Below, piece after piece: positions 8,963 to 17,606 of a stretch of 64,000 nucleotides of DNA (the stretch's first letter is position 1; every line of letters begins with the position of its first letter). Made by a program: the position numbers and the translations under genes. Location of the stretch: the NCBI GenBank assembly GCA_041586735.1, contig JBFGZQ010000015.1, positions 1 through 64,000 of the forward strand. The letters run 5' to 3'. Below the pieces are notes generated by a model. It ran no database searches. It was not told the DNA's origin and saw nothing but the letters and a program-made list of their open reading frames with translations. This stretch comes from Motiliproteus sp041586735. GTDB lineage: Bacteria > Pseudomonadota > Gammaproteobacteria > Pseudomonadales > Balneatricaceae.

Positions 8963-9409
8963 ATGCCTGAAATAGTCGATGAGCTGTTACGTGAGTACCC
9001 GATCCATCTCGAGCTGCCGGTGCTCTGGGGCAATATGGACGCCTTCGGGCACGTGAATAATCTAATCTATATGCGCTGGTTCGAGAGTGTTCGGATCGTT
9101 TATCTGGAAGCAGTGGGCAGCATGGGGCCTGAGTCTGAAGCCGCTTATCCCGGTATCGGCCCGATCCTGGGAAATATAGATTGCCGATTTAAGATCCCGC
9201 TCGAGTACCCCGATACCATTACCGTGGGAGCACGGGTCACCGAGATCGGTGAGGATCGCTTCAATATGGAGCATAAGGTCGTCAGTCATAAGCATGGCAA
9301 GGTCGCGGCCGAAGGCCATGGCCTGATCGTCTGTGTCGACTATAAACGTGGCGGTAAGGTGGCGATACCCCAGGCCTGGCGCGAGGCGATCGCCCGGTTA
9401 GAAGGTTAG
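8963..9409 (+). CDS. Acyl-CoA thioesterase, 4HBT hot-dog family
   Basis: A 148-residue single hot-dog domain. The segment WGNMDAFGHVNNLIYMRWFESVR carries the 4-hydroxybenzoyl-CoA thioesterase/YbgC type Asp and the following GHVNN helix motif. TAAGGAG lies 8 nt before the ATG. It sits just past the valine operon terminator and has its own start region, so co-regulation is not assured. It could release CoA from accumulating short or branched acyl-CoAs; substrate unknown. Confidence 0.8.
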   Translation: MPEIVDELLREYPIHLELPVLWGNMDAFGHVNNLIYMRWFESVRIVYLEAVGSMGPESEAAYPGIGPILGNIDCRFKIPLEYPDTITVGARVTEIGEDRFNMEHKVVSHKHGKVAAEGHGLIVCVDYKRGGKVAIPQAWREAIARLEG

Positions 9410-9583
9410 GTAGCCTTTTCTGGCGCTTAGGTCAGGGTAACAGCTGGTTTACGTTACTCTGGTTTGATCGCTAGGGCATGGGGGTCGAAGCTCTAGTCGA
9501 AGAGCTAGCGCTTGATCTGACAGATAGGGTATTGTTAGCCGTGGATTTCTTAAGGATAGATGCTGAGAAAGGAACCTGGCCTG

Positions 9584-11590
9584 ATGATCAACCCCAACCG
9601 TTACCTCTGCATTGCGATGCTAACCACCCTGGTGGTGACGATTGCGCTGTCTTTTTTCTACTATTACCGGGCGATGCATAGCTTGCAGAGCGCTCGACTG
9701 CAAACTGATCTTGTCATTAGTCAGCATCTCCCTGAGGCTGCATTAGCGCTGCTTAACACACCGGCAAACGATCAGCCCCAGAGTGGATTGCTGCGCCAAC
9801 AACCGATATCACGGCAACCGCTCGAATCGTATCTGGGTGGTCTGGATATCATTGCGCTGGAGTTGCTGAGTCTGCAGCGTAGTTCCCTGTTGATCATGGG
9901 CGAGCGTCCCCGTGGCATAGATGTTTTCGATGCTGCCGAGTTTGACCGAGTGAAACAGGGCCGCAGTATGACTCGGTTGGTCTCGCCAGAATGGTTGGGT
10001 TTGCTGGGGAAAGGTGATGATTACCGGCATATCCAGATCAGCCAAATAGCCATTAGTCTTCCTGGTGAAACTAGGGTCAGCGCGGTGCTTAATATCTACT
10101 CGGATCTTAGCGCGCAGGTCAAGGCGATCTATCTGACCCAACTGCTGCTGTTGGGGTTGATGTTCTTGAGCCTGAGTGGTTTGCATCTGTTTCTATATCG
10201 AAAGCTGCAGCAGGATAGGCAAAAAATCCAGGGTGCGCTGGAAAAAGACTCCAAAACGACCCGTAAAGCCGATCACGATGCCCTGACCGGATTGCCGAAT
10301 AGAGCGTTGCTCAGCCGGCGGTTAGCCGAGGCGGTAGTCCACAGTGAGCAACTGCAGCACTCGGTGGTGGTGATGTTTCTCGATCTGGACGGTTTTAAAG
10401 CCGTTAATGATACCCACGGCCACCACGTAGGTGACCAACTGCTGAGAATTGTCGCTCAGCGTCTGAGCGATTGTGTGCGCGAAGAAGATACCGTCTCTCG
10501 TTTGGGCGGCGATGAGTTCGTGGTAATCCTGCCCCTGTTCGACAGCCGCTATACTGAACAGGCTTCGGAAGTTGCCCAGCGCATTCTCGAGAGTCTGGCC
10601 ACACCGATGAAACTTCAGGATAAAGAGCTGCAGCTGGGCTGCAGCATTGGCGTGAGCCGCTATCCCGACGATGGCAAGAATACGGAGATGTTGTTAAAGA
10701 ACGCGGATACGGCGATGTACCAGGCCAAGGCGCAGGGCCGTAATAATGTCCAGTTCTTCAGTCGTAAGCCGGCCGGAGCCATGTCGGCACCCACTAATTT
10801 AAAGACAGACCTGCAGCGATCGCTGCAACGTCAAGAGTTTCAACTGCTATTTCAACCCCAATGGGACCTGAAAGGCGACACTATCGCCGGGATCACGGCA
10901 TTTTTGTATTGGCAGCACCCCGTTTCAGGGCTGGAGCTGGCGGAGAAGCGGCTTCCGGCCGGTAAAAAAAATAATCCGGCACGCGTCGTGGGTGGCTGGA
11001 TGCTGCAGGAGGCCTGTCTACAGCATATAAGCTGGCAGCAACAGGGGATCGATGTGGGTCCACTGACGGTATATCTTAAAGCCAATCTCTTTGAGTTAGA
11101 TGCGTTGCCGAGCAGCATTCGGGAGGTGCTTGAACGCACCCGTCTGCAGCCGCAGAATCTGGAGCTAGAACTAACCGATTGCCTGTTAAACAAAGAGCTG
11201 GGCGTCGTACGCGCCCTTCTCGACAACCTGCGATCGCTGGGCGTTAGAGTCTCTGTAGATGGCTCAGAATTCAGCCCCAACCTGCTTAGTCAACTGCCGC
11301 TAGATACGCTGCGTATCGGTCATCAGAGTATTAGCCGGGTGCTCAGCAAGGGTGCCGGATCCATCATCGTCCGGGCTATTATTGCGCTGGGCCGCCAACT
11401 GTCACATCCAGTGATCGCCGAGGGCGTGGATACCCTCCCGCAGAGAGAGTATCTGCGCGCCAAAGGTTGTGATCAGATTGTCGGGCTTTGCAATAGCCCA
11501 GCATTACCGACTCAGGAGCTGGTAAAACTGTTGCGCCGTCGAAAGAGGTCAGCAGCCGGTCACGGCGTGGATACCCCGGTCAGGGTATGA
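9584..11590 (+). CDS. Membrane GGDEF protein with a degenerate EAL domain
   Basis: Likely a c-di-GMP synthase of 668 residues. Two membrane segments (about 8-28 and 185-206) enclose a periplasmic sensor region without a recognised fold. The GGDEF motif is intact at about residues 308-312, and an inhibitory I-site (R-E-E-D) stands five residues before it. The C-terminal third follows the EAL-domain plan (WQHP, GGWMLQEACLQHISW, LELELTD, IAEGVDT), but the EAL signature position reads as ITAFLYW and the DDFG metal loop reads as VDGSEF, so phosphodiesterase activity should be lost. Start uncertain: the ATG at 9584 follows AAAGGA; the ATG at 9560 is also possible. Cyclase activity is inferred from intact motifs. 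Confidence 0.85.
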   Translation: MINPNRYLCIAMLTTLVVTIALSFFYYYRAMHSLQSARLQTDLVISQHLPEAALALLNTPANDQPQSGLLRQQPISRQPLESYLGGLDIIALELLSLQRSSLLIMGERPRGIDVFDAAEFDRVKQGRSMTRLVSPEWLGLLGKGDDYRHIQISQIAISLPGETRVSAVLNIYSDLSAQVKAIYLTQLLLLGLMFLSLSGLHLFLYRKLQQDRQKIQGALEKDSKTTRKADHDALTGLPNRALLSRRLAEAVVHSEQLQHSVVVMFLDLDGFKAVNDTHGHHVGDQLLRIVAQRLSDCVREEDTVSRLGGDEFVVILPLFDSRYTEQASEVAQRILESLATPMKLQDKELQLGCSIGVSRYPDDGKNTEMLLKNADTAMYQAKAQGRNNVQFFSRKPAGAMSAPTNLKTDLQRSLQRQEFQLLFQPQWDLKGDTIAGITAFLYWQHPVSGLELAEKRLPAGKKNNPARVVGGWMLQEACLQHISWQQQGIDVGPLTVYLKANLFELDALPSSIREVLERTRLQPQNLELELTDCLLNKELGVVRALLDNLRSLGVRVSVDGSEFSPNLLSQLPLDTLRIGHQSISRVLSKGAGSIIVRAIIALGRQLSHPVIAEGVDTLPQREYLRAKGCDQIVGLCNSPALPTQELVKLLRRRKRSAAGHGVDTPVRV

Positions 11591-11631
11591 TCAGCGGCTA
11601 TCGATAGTGGTGATGGTCAACGCTGTTTGGG

Positions 11632-11928
11632 TTATCCCAGTTCGCTCGGATCAATGACCACGCCTAATGAGCGCTTGTCGATCATCTTTTTGTCTTTAAA
11701 AATCTTGTAGCGGAACGTGACTTTTTTCCCCACCTCAATCTCTAGGTTTTTATCTCCAGAGAGGTAGCCGTAGCTCTCGCCTTCGATGCGGAGCTGGTGC
11801 ATATAGTAAGGAGGCATCCCCACCCATTCATTGAAGGGTCCCTCTGTCTCTATGGCTTCTAGAAGGCCTCTGCCGATTAGTTTAGGTGCTTGGACTCGGC
11901 CTTTACCGCGTTTGAAATTGCCCGCCAT
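11632..11928 (-). CDS. Small basic hypothetical protein (98 aa)
   Basis: Not recognised. The ATG at 11928 is preferred; an upstream start at 11967 adds 13 residues without a clear ribosome site. The N-terminus is basic (FKRGKGR), the C-terminal half alternates charged and hydrophobic residues as in a beta-barrel (LEIEVGKKVTFRYKIFKD), and a nucleic-acid or ligand-binding small barrel is imaginable. It is convergent with the GGDEF gene, with 41 bp between the stops. Its upstream region has a 12-bp perfect inverted repeat. Confidence 0.6.
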   Translation of the reverse strand: MAGNFKRGKGRVQAPKLIGRGLLEAIETEGPFNEWVGMPPYYMHQLRIEGESYGYLSGDKNLEIEVGKKVTFRYKIFKDKKMIDKRSLGVVIDPSELG

Positions 11929-12028
11929 AATATTTTCGTCTCTATTATTGTTAGACCTCGGCGCCACGTGTGCGGACCTGAGGTACCTAGGAAATTATTG
12001 CCATGGATGGAAGCACCGATGCCCTGTG

Positions 12029-12056
12029 GCGGCTTAGATTTTATAATCTAAGCCGC
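12029..12056. repeat. Perfect 12-bp inverted repeat with 4-nt loop
   Basis: GCGGCTTAGATT and its exact complement flank TTAT. No T-tract follows on either strand. It lies in the divergent region between the small basic protein gene and the LOG-family gene, so an operator or a conserved RNA hairpin is possible. Confidence 0.6.
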
Positions 12057-12286
12057 TGCGCCGCGCTAGCGTTGGCTGCACCTTAGCAGACTATCGCGTT
12101 GCTGCAAGTTATTCAGGCTGAGTAGCTGGATATTAGACAAGGGGTGATAAGGCTATAAAGGGTTGCGGATGACTGATGTTACTTAGCCCCTGTCGGTTAG
12201 CATTTATTATTAATGCCGTCAGAGACTATACTCATAGCCATGCTGTCTCAAGATGTTCGTCTACAGTTGATGGTTGAGATGATCTT

Positions 12287-12967
12287 ATGATTCAAGATCT
12301 TAAAGGTGAAGAAACCTGGCGTCTATTGCGTATTTTGGCAGAGTTTACCGAGGGCTATGACAAGCTCTCCGATGTAGGCTTTGCGGTCTCGGTGTTCGGA
12401 TCGGCCCGTATCCAGCCCGATTGTCCTTACTACCAGAAGACTGAGACGCTGTCTCGACGCTTGGCCGAAGAGGGCTTTACCATCATCACCGGCGGTGGCT
12501 CTGGGATTATGGAAGCGGGTAATAAGGGTGCCCATGAAGCCGGGGCGATGTCGGTGGGCTTGAACATCCAGTTGCCAATGGAGCAGCACCCTAATGCCTA
12601 TCAGAATCGCTCTCTCAATTTCCGCTATTTCTTTGCCCGCAAGGCGATGTTTGTTAAGTACTCGGTCGGTTACGTCTGTATGCCTGGCGGTTATGGCACC
12701 CTGGATGAGTTTTTCGAAGCCTTGACGTTGATGCAAACGTTGAAAATATACCCCTTACCGCTGATCCTGTTTGGTAGCGACTTCTGGCAGGGACTACTCG
12801 ACTGGATGAGGGCCCAACCGCTCAAGCATGGCCTGATCTCAGCGAAGGATCTGGATATTATTAGGGTCACCGATGATGTCGAGGAGGTGGTGACTGCGAT
12901 CTGTGCACATAGACAATGGAAGGAGCAACAGATATCACTGGCAGACAGCGGCCTCAGCAAAGGTTGA
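12287..12967 (+). CDS. LOG family protein (TIGR00730; nucleotide phosphoribohydrolase-like)
   Basis: A Rossmann-fold protein of 226 residues with the family signature PGGYGTLDEFFEALT near 132 and the nucleotide-binding TGGGSGIMEAGNKGAHEAG near 66. Related LOG proteins cleave nucleoside 5'-monophosphates to base and ribose phosphate; bacterial members work in purine nucleotide salvage. Seen: the catalytic Arg/Glu context (YFFARKAMFVKYS, GTLDE) is present. The gene stands alone. The exact substrate is not visible. Confidence 0.85.
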   Translation: MIQDLKGEETWRLLRILAEFTEGYDKLSDVGFAVSVFGSARIQPDCPYYQKTETLSRRLAEEGFTIITGGGSGIMEAGNKGAHEAGAMSVGLNIQLPMEQHPNAYQNRSLNFRYFFARKAMFVKYSVGYVCMPGGYGTLDEFFEALTLMQTLKIYPLPLILFGSDFWQGLLDWMRAQPLKHGLISAKDLDIIRVTDDVEEVVTAICAHRQWKEQQISLADSGLSKG

Positions 12968-13092
12968 TAACCCACGGATAAGGCGGTGTCATAGATGAAA
13001 TCTGTTCGCCGCTGCGCTGAAGGATGAGCGCCAGATCCATCGGTCTAGCTCTTTTTCTGTAGGTGTTCTTTTTAAAGGTTCTCCAACGTCAC

Positions 13093-15045
13093 TCAATCCA
13101 ATTGTAAGTTTGGCAGTGGGCTGTCCATGACCGCCGCGATTGCGCTGATAATCTGCTGTTCGGTGGCGGTGATCTGCTTGTCCTGTTTGGCGCAGTTGAG
13201 CAAGCCATTCAATAGCCGGGGTTTGAGCAGTGGTTTGGCGGCTCCGAGTCTGTTGACCGCTTTGATAAAGGCGGGGAGGTCGCAGGCGGCGTTAGGTAGT
13301 AGGCGAAGATTGTAGAGCCCGGCGCTAGCTACGCCACGATTAAACGCCTTTTCGGCATCTTCTATGTGGCGGTGACCCTGGTGGGCTAACAGCGACATCA
13401 CCAACTGATACTCATCGCTGAGCTGTTGCGGCTGGCTGTATCGGGCTTGGGTGCGGCAACGGCTTTCAAACTCTGCTGCTAGATAGTGCTGCACCACCTG
13501 AAACAGGCACCATTCGAACAGATCGACTTGTTGGTCGGCACGGATGACCAGCAGCAGGGTGTTTTTGAACGGCAGATATTGCTCGGCAGAGAGGCATTTA
13601 AGCGCCGGTAAACAGAGCTGAGTGAGTGGCAGATGTTGTGCACAGGGTAAGGGTTGGATCTCCGTTAACAGCTGCTGGCATAGCGTTAGGATGCCTCGGG
13701 CGGGTAGCCGCTGAATCAATCCCAGCTGTTTGTCCCGGAGCGGCTGTTGGTCACTGAGCAGCAGGCAGAGTACGATTGCCATCGCCCCCAGGGGCTCGTG
13801 CGCTTGTGCGTGCAGATGGCTGGGGAATCCCTTTAGCTGTTCACGGATACCGTCTACAGACCCAGGTTTGGCGCTCAACAGCTCGGTCGGGCCGCCGGCG
13901 AGCACCACACCGAGCTGCAGTGCTTCGAGGCGTTGCTGTTGTCTGAGTTGCTCGCGTTCCTGGTGTTGCTGTTGCTGACGCTTGATCTCACTGGGTTTGG
14001 GATAGATATAACTACCATCCCAATGGGGTTCGATCCTCAGGATGCGTTCGAGCAACGGGGGGTGGGTCGTGAACAGCCCCGTCAGGTTTTTTAATGCTTG
14101 GCCGAAAAATAGATGACTGACTTCGTTGCTGGCGGGGCTGAGCAGGTCGGCACCATACTGGTGGCCACCGATCACCTTGAAGGCATCGGCGATCCCTTGC
14201 GGGTTGCGGGTAAACTGCACTGCTGAAGCATCAGCTAGGAATTCACGCTGGCGGCTAACCGAGGCTTTAATTAAATTGCCGAACAGGGTACCGAGCCAGC
14301 CGATCAGCAGCAGCCCGGTCCCCAATCCAACCAGCAGCAGGTGGCCGCCGGTGCCCTTGCCGGCGCGCGAACCTCGCCGCGGGCTAAAGCGCAACAATAG
14401 CTGGCCCACCGAGCCGATAAAAACGATGCCATGCAGTATCGCAATCAGGCGCAGGTTGAGACGCATATCGCCATTGAGAATATGGCTGAACTCGTGAGCG
14501 ACCACCCCCTGCAGTTGTGGCCTGTCGAAACGCTCGATACAGCCCTGGGTCAGGCCGATCACCGCATCGGCCGGGGTGTTGCCGGCGGCGAACGCGTTGA
14601 TCCCGAACTCCTGAGCGAGCAGGTAGACCGGCGGTACCGGCATGCCCGAGGCGATCGCCATCTCCTCGACCACGTTCAGCGCTTGCTGTTGCTCAATGCT
14701 AGCGCTGTTGGGCTGGATACGCTGGCCGCCCAGCGCTTCAGCGACCGCTTTTCCGCCCTCGGCCAGTTGCTGCCATTTATAGCCAATGGCACAGAGTACC
14801 GTCGCGCCCACCCCCAGACTGATCAGCCCAAAGCGCTGCCAGTCGAACTGCGCTAGCAGTGGATTTAGGCCCCGGTAGACCAGCGTGGTCATGCTGCCAT
14901 CGAAGGGGCTGCTCAAGCCCCATAGGGTCAGCATTACCAGCAGGTTGGTGATAAGAATCAGGCAGCCGACAGCTATAACAAACAGCACTACCAGCAGACG
15001 GGTAGTGCGGCGAGCCTGATCCTGTTGGGTAAAGAAATCGACCAT
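13093..15045 (-). CDS. M48-family membrane metallopeptidase with TerB-like C-terminal extension
   Basis: A 650-residue protein. Residues 15-100 hold two membrane segments. The zinc site HEFSH is near 184-188, with a downstream Glu in REFLADASAVQFTRNP expected as the third ligand. A second hydrophobic pair lies around 205-260. It resembles HtpX-type peptidases up to about residue 340. The remaining 300 residues are helical and Gln/Leu-rich, ending in a segment like TerB domains (CAKQDKQITATEQQIISAIAAVM). It is encoded directly after lemA, a pairing often seen for LemA and M48 peptidases. A role in envelope protein quality control is likely but not shown. Confidence 0.82.
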   Translation of the reverse strand: MVDFFTQQDQARRTTRLLVVLFVIAVGCLILITNLLVMLTLWGLSSPFDGSMTTLVYRGLNPLLAQFDWQRFGLISLGVGATVLCAIGYKWQQLAEGGKAVAEALGGQRIQPNSASIEQQQALNVVEEMAIASGMPVPPVYLLAQEFGINAFAAGNTPADAVIGLTQGCIERFDRPQLQGVVAHEFSHILNGDMRLNLRLIAILHGIVFIGSVGQLLLRFSPRRGSRAGKGTGGHLLLVGLGTGLLLIGWLGTLFGNLIKASVSRQREFLADASAVQFTRNPQGIADAFKVIGGHQYGADLLSPASNEVSHLFFGQALKNLTGLFTTHPPLLERILRIEPHWDGSYIYPKPSEIKRQQQQHQEREQLRQQQRLEALQLGVVLAGGPTELLSAKPGSVDGIREQLKGFPSHLHAQAHEPLGAMAIVLCLLLSDQQPLRDKQLGLIQRLPARGILTLCQQLLTEIQPLPCAQHLPLTQLCLPALKCLSAEQYLPFKNTLLLVIRADQQVDLFEWCLFQVVQHYLAAEFESRCRTQARYSQPQQLSDEYQLVMSLLAHQGHRHIEDAEKAFNRGVASAGLYNLRLLPNAACDLPAFIKAVNRLGAAKPLLKPRLLNGLLNCAKQDKQITATEQQIISAIAAVMDSPLPNLQLD

Positions 15046-15061
15046 CGTCAGCAGCTCGGAG

Positions 15062-15160
15062 GGTGCTTGTTAGCAAGTGCTTAGCAGCAGGCACTTATTA
15101 GACAGTGCTTGTCAGAAAACACTTGTTAGAAGGTGCTTGTCAGAAAGTACCTAGAAACAG
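15062..15160. repeat. Tandem array of about seven 14-bp units
   Basis: Units resembling GTGCTTGTCAGAAA repeat with 13-15 bp periodicity (starts near 15062, 15077, 15091, 15105, 15120, 15133 and 15147). The array fills nearly the whole gap between the lemA stop codon and the M48 peptidase start, and its last unit runs into the lemA stop. It lacks the spacers of a CRISPR array. Confidence 0.75.
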
Positions 15161-15747
15161 ACCTTGGGTGCCACCTGAATCTCGGCACTATCTGCAAACT
15201 CCAACAGGGTCGCATCTTGCTTGTGGCCGAAGGTGGGGGCAAAGAAGGTCGGTGGAAAGCTGCGCCGGAAGGTGTTGTAGCGGGTTACTGCATCGTTAAA
15301 CGCTTGACGCGCAAAGGCCACTCGGTTTTCGGTGCTGGTTAGCTCTTCGGATAACTGCATCATATTTTGATTGGCTTTTAACTCCGGGTAGTCTTCCATC
15401 ACCAGATTAAGCTTGCCCATGGCTGAGTGCAGCGCGCCCTCGGCCCCCGCTAATTTACCGATTGATGCCGCACTGGCAGGATCAGCGGCTGCTCCTTTGA
15501 GCAGCGTCGATGCTTCATTACGGGCCTGAATAACCGCCTCTAGGGTGTCGCGCTCATGGGCCATATAGGCCTTGGCGGTTTCGACCAGATTGGGGATTAG
15601 ATCGTAGCGGCGTTTAAGCTGTACTTCGATCTGGCTAAACGCGTTCAGATAACGCTGCTTCAGAGTTACCAGGCGGTTGTAGATCGATACGATGTAGAAG
15701 ACCGTCGCAACGATCAACACCAGAAAAACAATTGTCCCCACTTCCAT
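15151..15747 (-). CDS. lemA: LemA family protein
   Basis: A 198-residue protein. An N-terminal membrane helix (about residues 3-24) is followed by the family's NRLVTLKQRYLNAFSQIEVQLKRR...LIPNLVETAKAYM signature and long helices. The ATG at 15747 is chosen because AGGAG lies 7 nt upstream; the longer frame to 15783 lacks this. LemA proteins are widespread, form a four-helix structure at the inner membrane and have unsettled roles. Co-transcription with the following M48 peptidase gene is inferred from order and orientation. Confidence 0.9.
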   Translation of the reverse strand: MEVGTIVFLVLIVATVFYIVSIYNRLVTLKQRYLNAFSQIEVQLKRRYDLIPNLVETAKAYMAHERDTLEAVIQARNEASTLLKGAAADPASAASIGKLAGAEGALHSAMGKLNLVMEDYPELKANQNMMQLSEELTSTENRVAFARQAFNDAVTRYNTFRRSFPPTFFAPTFGHKQDATLLEFADSAEIQVAPKVCF

Positions 15748-15972
15748 AGTTAGCTCCTGCTTAGCATCTGGCTGTTGGTCCATAGAGGCCAGCCGCCACT
15801 ACGACGCCCGCCTTTTTCAGGAGCCAAGGTATAACACAGAACTCCCTTAGCGTCAGGGGGTGCAGGGCATTGATTGATAATGGTCTCCGATCGCCGCAGA
15901 TCGAGATGACAGTTCTTCAAGCACCGCCATAAGGGCCGCTATAATGCGCCCTGATTTGCAGGAGACTGAACC

Positions 15973-16848
15973 ATGAAATTTATTGGAGCCCATGTCAGTG
16001 CATCCGGCGGTGTGGAGAATGCCCCGGTTAACGCGCATGCTCTCGGTGCCCGAGCATTCGCGCTGTTCACCAAAAACCAGCGCCGCTGGGATGCCAAGCC
16101 GCTGACGTCGCAGAGTATCGATGCCTTTAAACGCAACTGTGAAACATACGGCTTTGCTGCAGCACAGATTCTGCCGCACGACTCTTACCTGATTAACTTG
16201 GGGCACCCTGAGGCGGAGGCGCTGCAAAAATCCCGTAGCGCCTTTATCGATGAGCTGCAGCGCTGTCAGCAGTTGGGGTTAACGCTGCTCAACTTTCATC
16301 CCGGCAGCCACCTGAAGCTGCTGAGTGAGAGCGACTGTCTGGATCGGGTGGCCGAGTCGATCAATATCGCCCTGGATGCCACCGAGGGGGTGAGCGCCGT
16401 GATCGAGAATACCGCCGGACAGGGCAGTAATCTGGGTTATCGGTTCGAGCATCTGGCACAGATTATTGACGGGGTTGAGGATAAGTCCCGTGTCGGGGTC
16501 TGTATCGATACCTGCCATACCTTTGTCGCCGGCTACGACCTGCGCGGTCATGCAGCGTGCCAGCAGACCTTTGCCGAGTTTGAACGGATCGTCGGTTTTA
16601 ACTATTTACGCGCTATGCACCTGAACGACGCCAAGGTTGATTTCGCCACCCGGGTGGATCGTCACCAGAGTTTGGGGCAGGGCTTTATCGGCTGGGATTG
16701 TTTTGAATTTATCATGCGCGACCAGCGCTTTAATGGCATCCCGATGGTGCTGGAAACTATCGATGCGAGCATCTGGGCCGATGAGATTAAGGCGCTGTAT
16801 CAGTTACAACATGTGGATCCAGTGGCGGTGCCACAGCTAGCCTCCTGA
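15973..16848 (+). CDS. nfo: Endonuclease IV (AP endonuclease)
   Basis: Cleaves DNA 5' to abasic sites in base excision repair. 291 residues, near the family's usual 280. Zinc-ligand segments are visible: GAHVSASGG at the start, IENTAGQGSNLGYRFEHL near 140, CIDTCHTFVAGYD near 178, MHLNDAK near 215, and a D/H segment RVDRHQSLGQGFIGWD near 226. The C-terminal ligand motif reads LETID where many homologues have LETP. GCAGGAGA lies before the ATG. It is divergent from lemA. Confidence 0.94.
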   Translation: MKFIGAHVSASGGVENAPVNAHALGARAFALFTKNQRRWDAKPLTSQSIDAFKRNCETYGFAAAQILPHDSYLINLGHPEAEALQKSRSAFIDELQRCQQLGLTLLNFHPGSHLKLLSESDCLDRVAESINIALDATEGVSAVIENTAGQGSNLGYRFEHLAQIIDGVEDKSRVGVCIDTCHTFVAGYDLRGHAACQQTFAEFERIVGFNYLRAMHLNDAKVDFATRVDRHQSLGQGFIGWDCFEFIMRDQRFNGIPMVLETIDASIWADEIKALYQLQHVDPVAVPQLAS

Positions 16849-16945
16849 ATACGGGTTGCCATCCTCTATTTAGGGTTGTAAGGGTCCCAGCCTCGCGGCG
16901 GTATGCGTGATAACAGGCGTGAATCTTGGCTTGTAAGGGCATGCG

Positions 16946-17398
16946 CTAGTCTCTATCTGTGGCTTGTATAGCTGCCGGTACGTTGGCAGTCTTGGGTTCA
17001 CAACGGAGCCCCATTGCGTTACCCGCATCGAGCATGTACATAGTACATGAGTAAGCGGTGTTTGAGCGTGGGGTAAACTCGTAAAGTTCGGAGTTCTGAG
17101 CCCAGGTATCCAGTTCATAGGCAAAGTCGGGCGCCAGTAGGTTGGTCGCTTTACCTTGGGTGCCCTTAGGGAAGCACGACAATCCCATGTCCGCACCGGA
17201 ATCTAGCATGAGCATGATGCATGCTCGATCAGGGCTTGCTTTGGGGGTGAACTCGTAAACCTCGGAGTTTTCCTGCCAGGTATCTAGTTCATAGGCATAA
17301 TCGGGCTTTTGGTCGGGAAGGTTACGGGTCTCGCTGTTACAGCCTGTCAGTACCAAGGAGGAAACAAAGGTCAAAACAACAATCGAGCGGTATTTCAT
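16946..17398 (-). CDS. Lipoprotein with an internally duplicated 47-residue domain
   Basis: The signal peptide ends in a lipobox (LVLTGC, Cys at about 20), so outer-membrane or periplasmic anchoring is expected. Two near-identical units follow (about residues 32-78 and 89-135). Each runs from PD[YF]AYELDTW through [EQ]NSE[VL]YEFTP to a Cys, MLD[SA]G, MGL and a second Cys before PK. The two cysteines per unit suggest one disulfide each. I know no named domain for this. The promoter region carries two 14-bp palindrome-like sites. Confidence 0.75.
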   Translation of the reverse strand: MKYRSIVVLTFVSSLVLTGCNSETRNLPDQKPDYAYELDTWQENSEVYEFTPKASPDRACIMLMLDSGADMGLSCFPKGTQGKATNLLAPDFAYELDTWAQNSELYEFTPRSNTAYSCTMYMLDAGNAMGLRCEPKTANVPAAIQATDRD

Positions 17399-17549
17399 GG
17401 TATTTCCTAGATAATTTTTAAGCTGTTGCAGCTTATCAAATATATCTATGTTTTCAATGCCTTATTTAAAACATAGCAATCATAAGGCTGAATGGTCATT
17501 ACGCGCATCGGCTGACAAGCTTTATGTAATCTATACCCGCCATCTGCTG

Positions 17550-17596
17550 ATTATATAAGGGCTTCACAATTGTGAAACCATGTCCACAAATGTGAA
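17550..17596 (-). promoter_or_regulatory. Promoter with two palindromic sites before the lipoprotein gene
   Basis: On the minus strand a perfect -10 (TATAAT, 17555-17550) is preceded by TTCACAATTGTGAA (17563-17576, perfect palindrome) over the -35 position. A near copy, TCCACAAATGTGAA, lies at 17583-17596, exactly 20 bp away. Two turns of helix between the sites suggests paired dimer binding. Which regulator uses them is unknown. Confidence 0.6.
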
Positions 17597-17606
17597 GCTA
17601 TTCAAT

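Noticed and set aside
15062..15160. CRISPR-like array
   Set aside because: The units are adjacent without unique spacers and are only 14 bp long.
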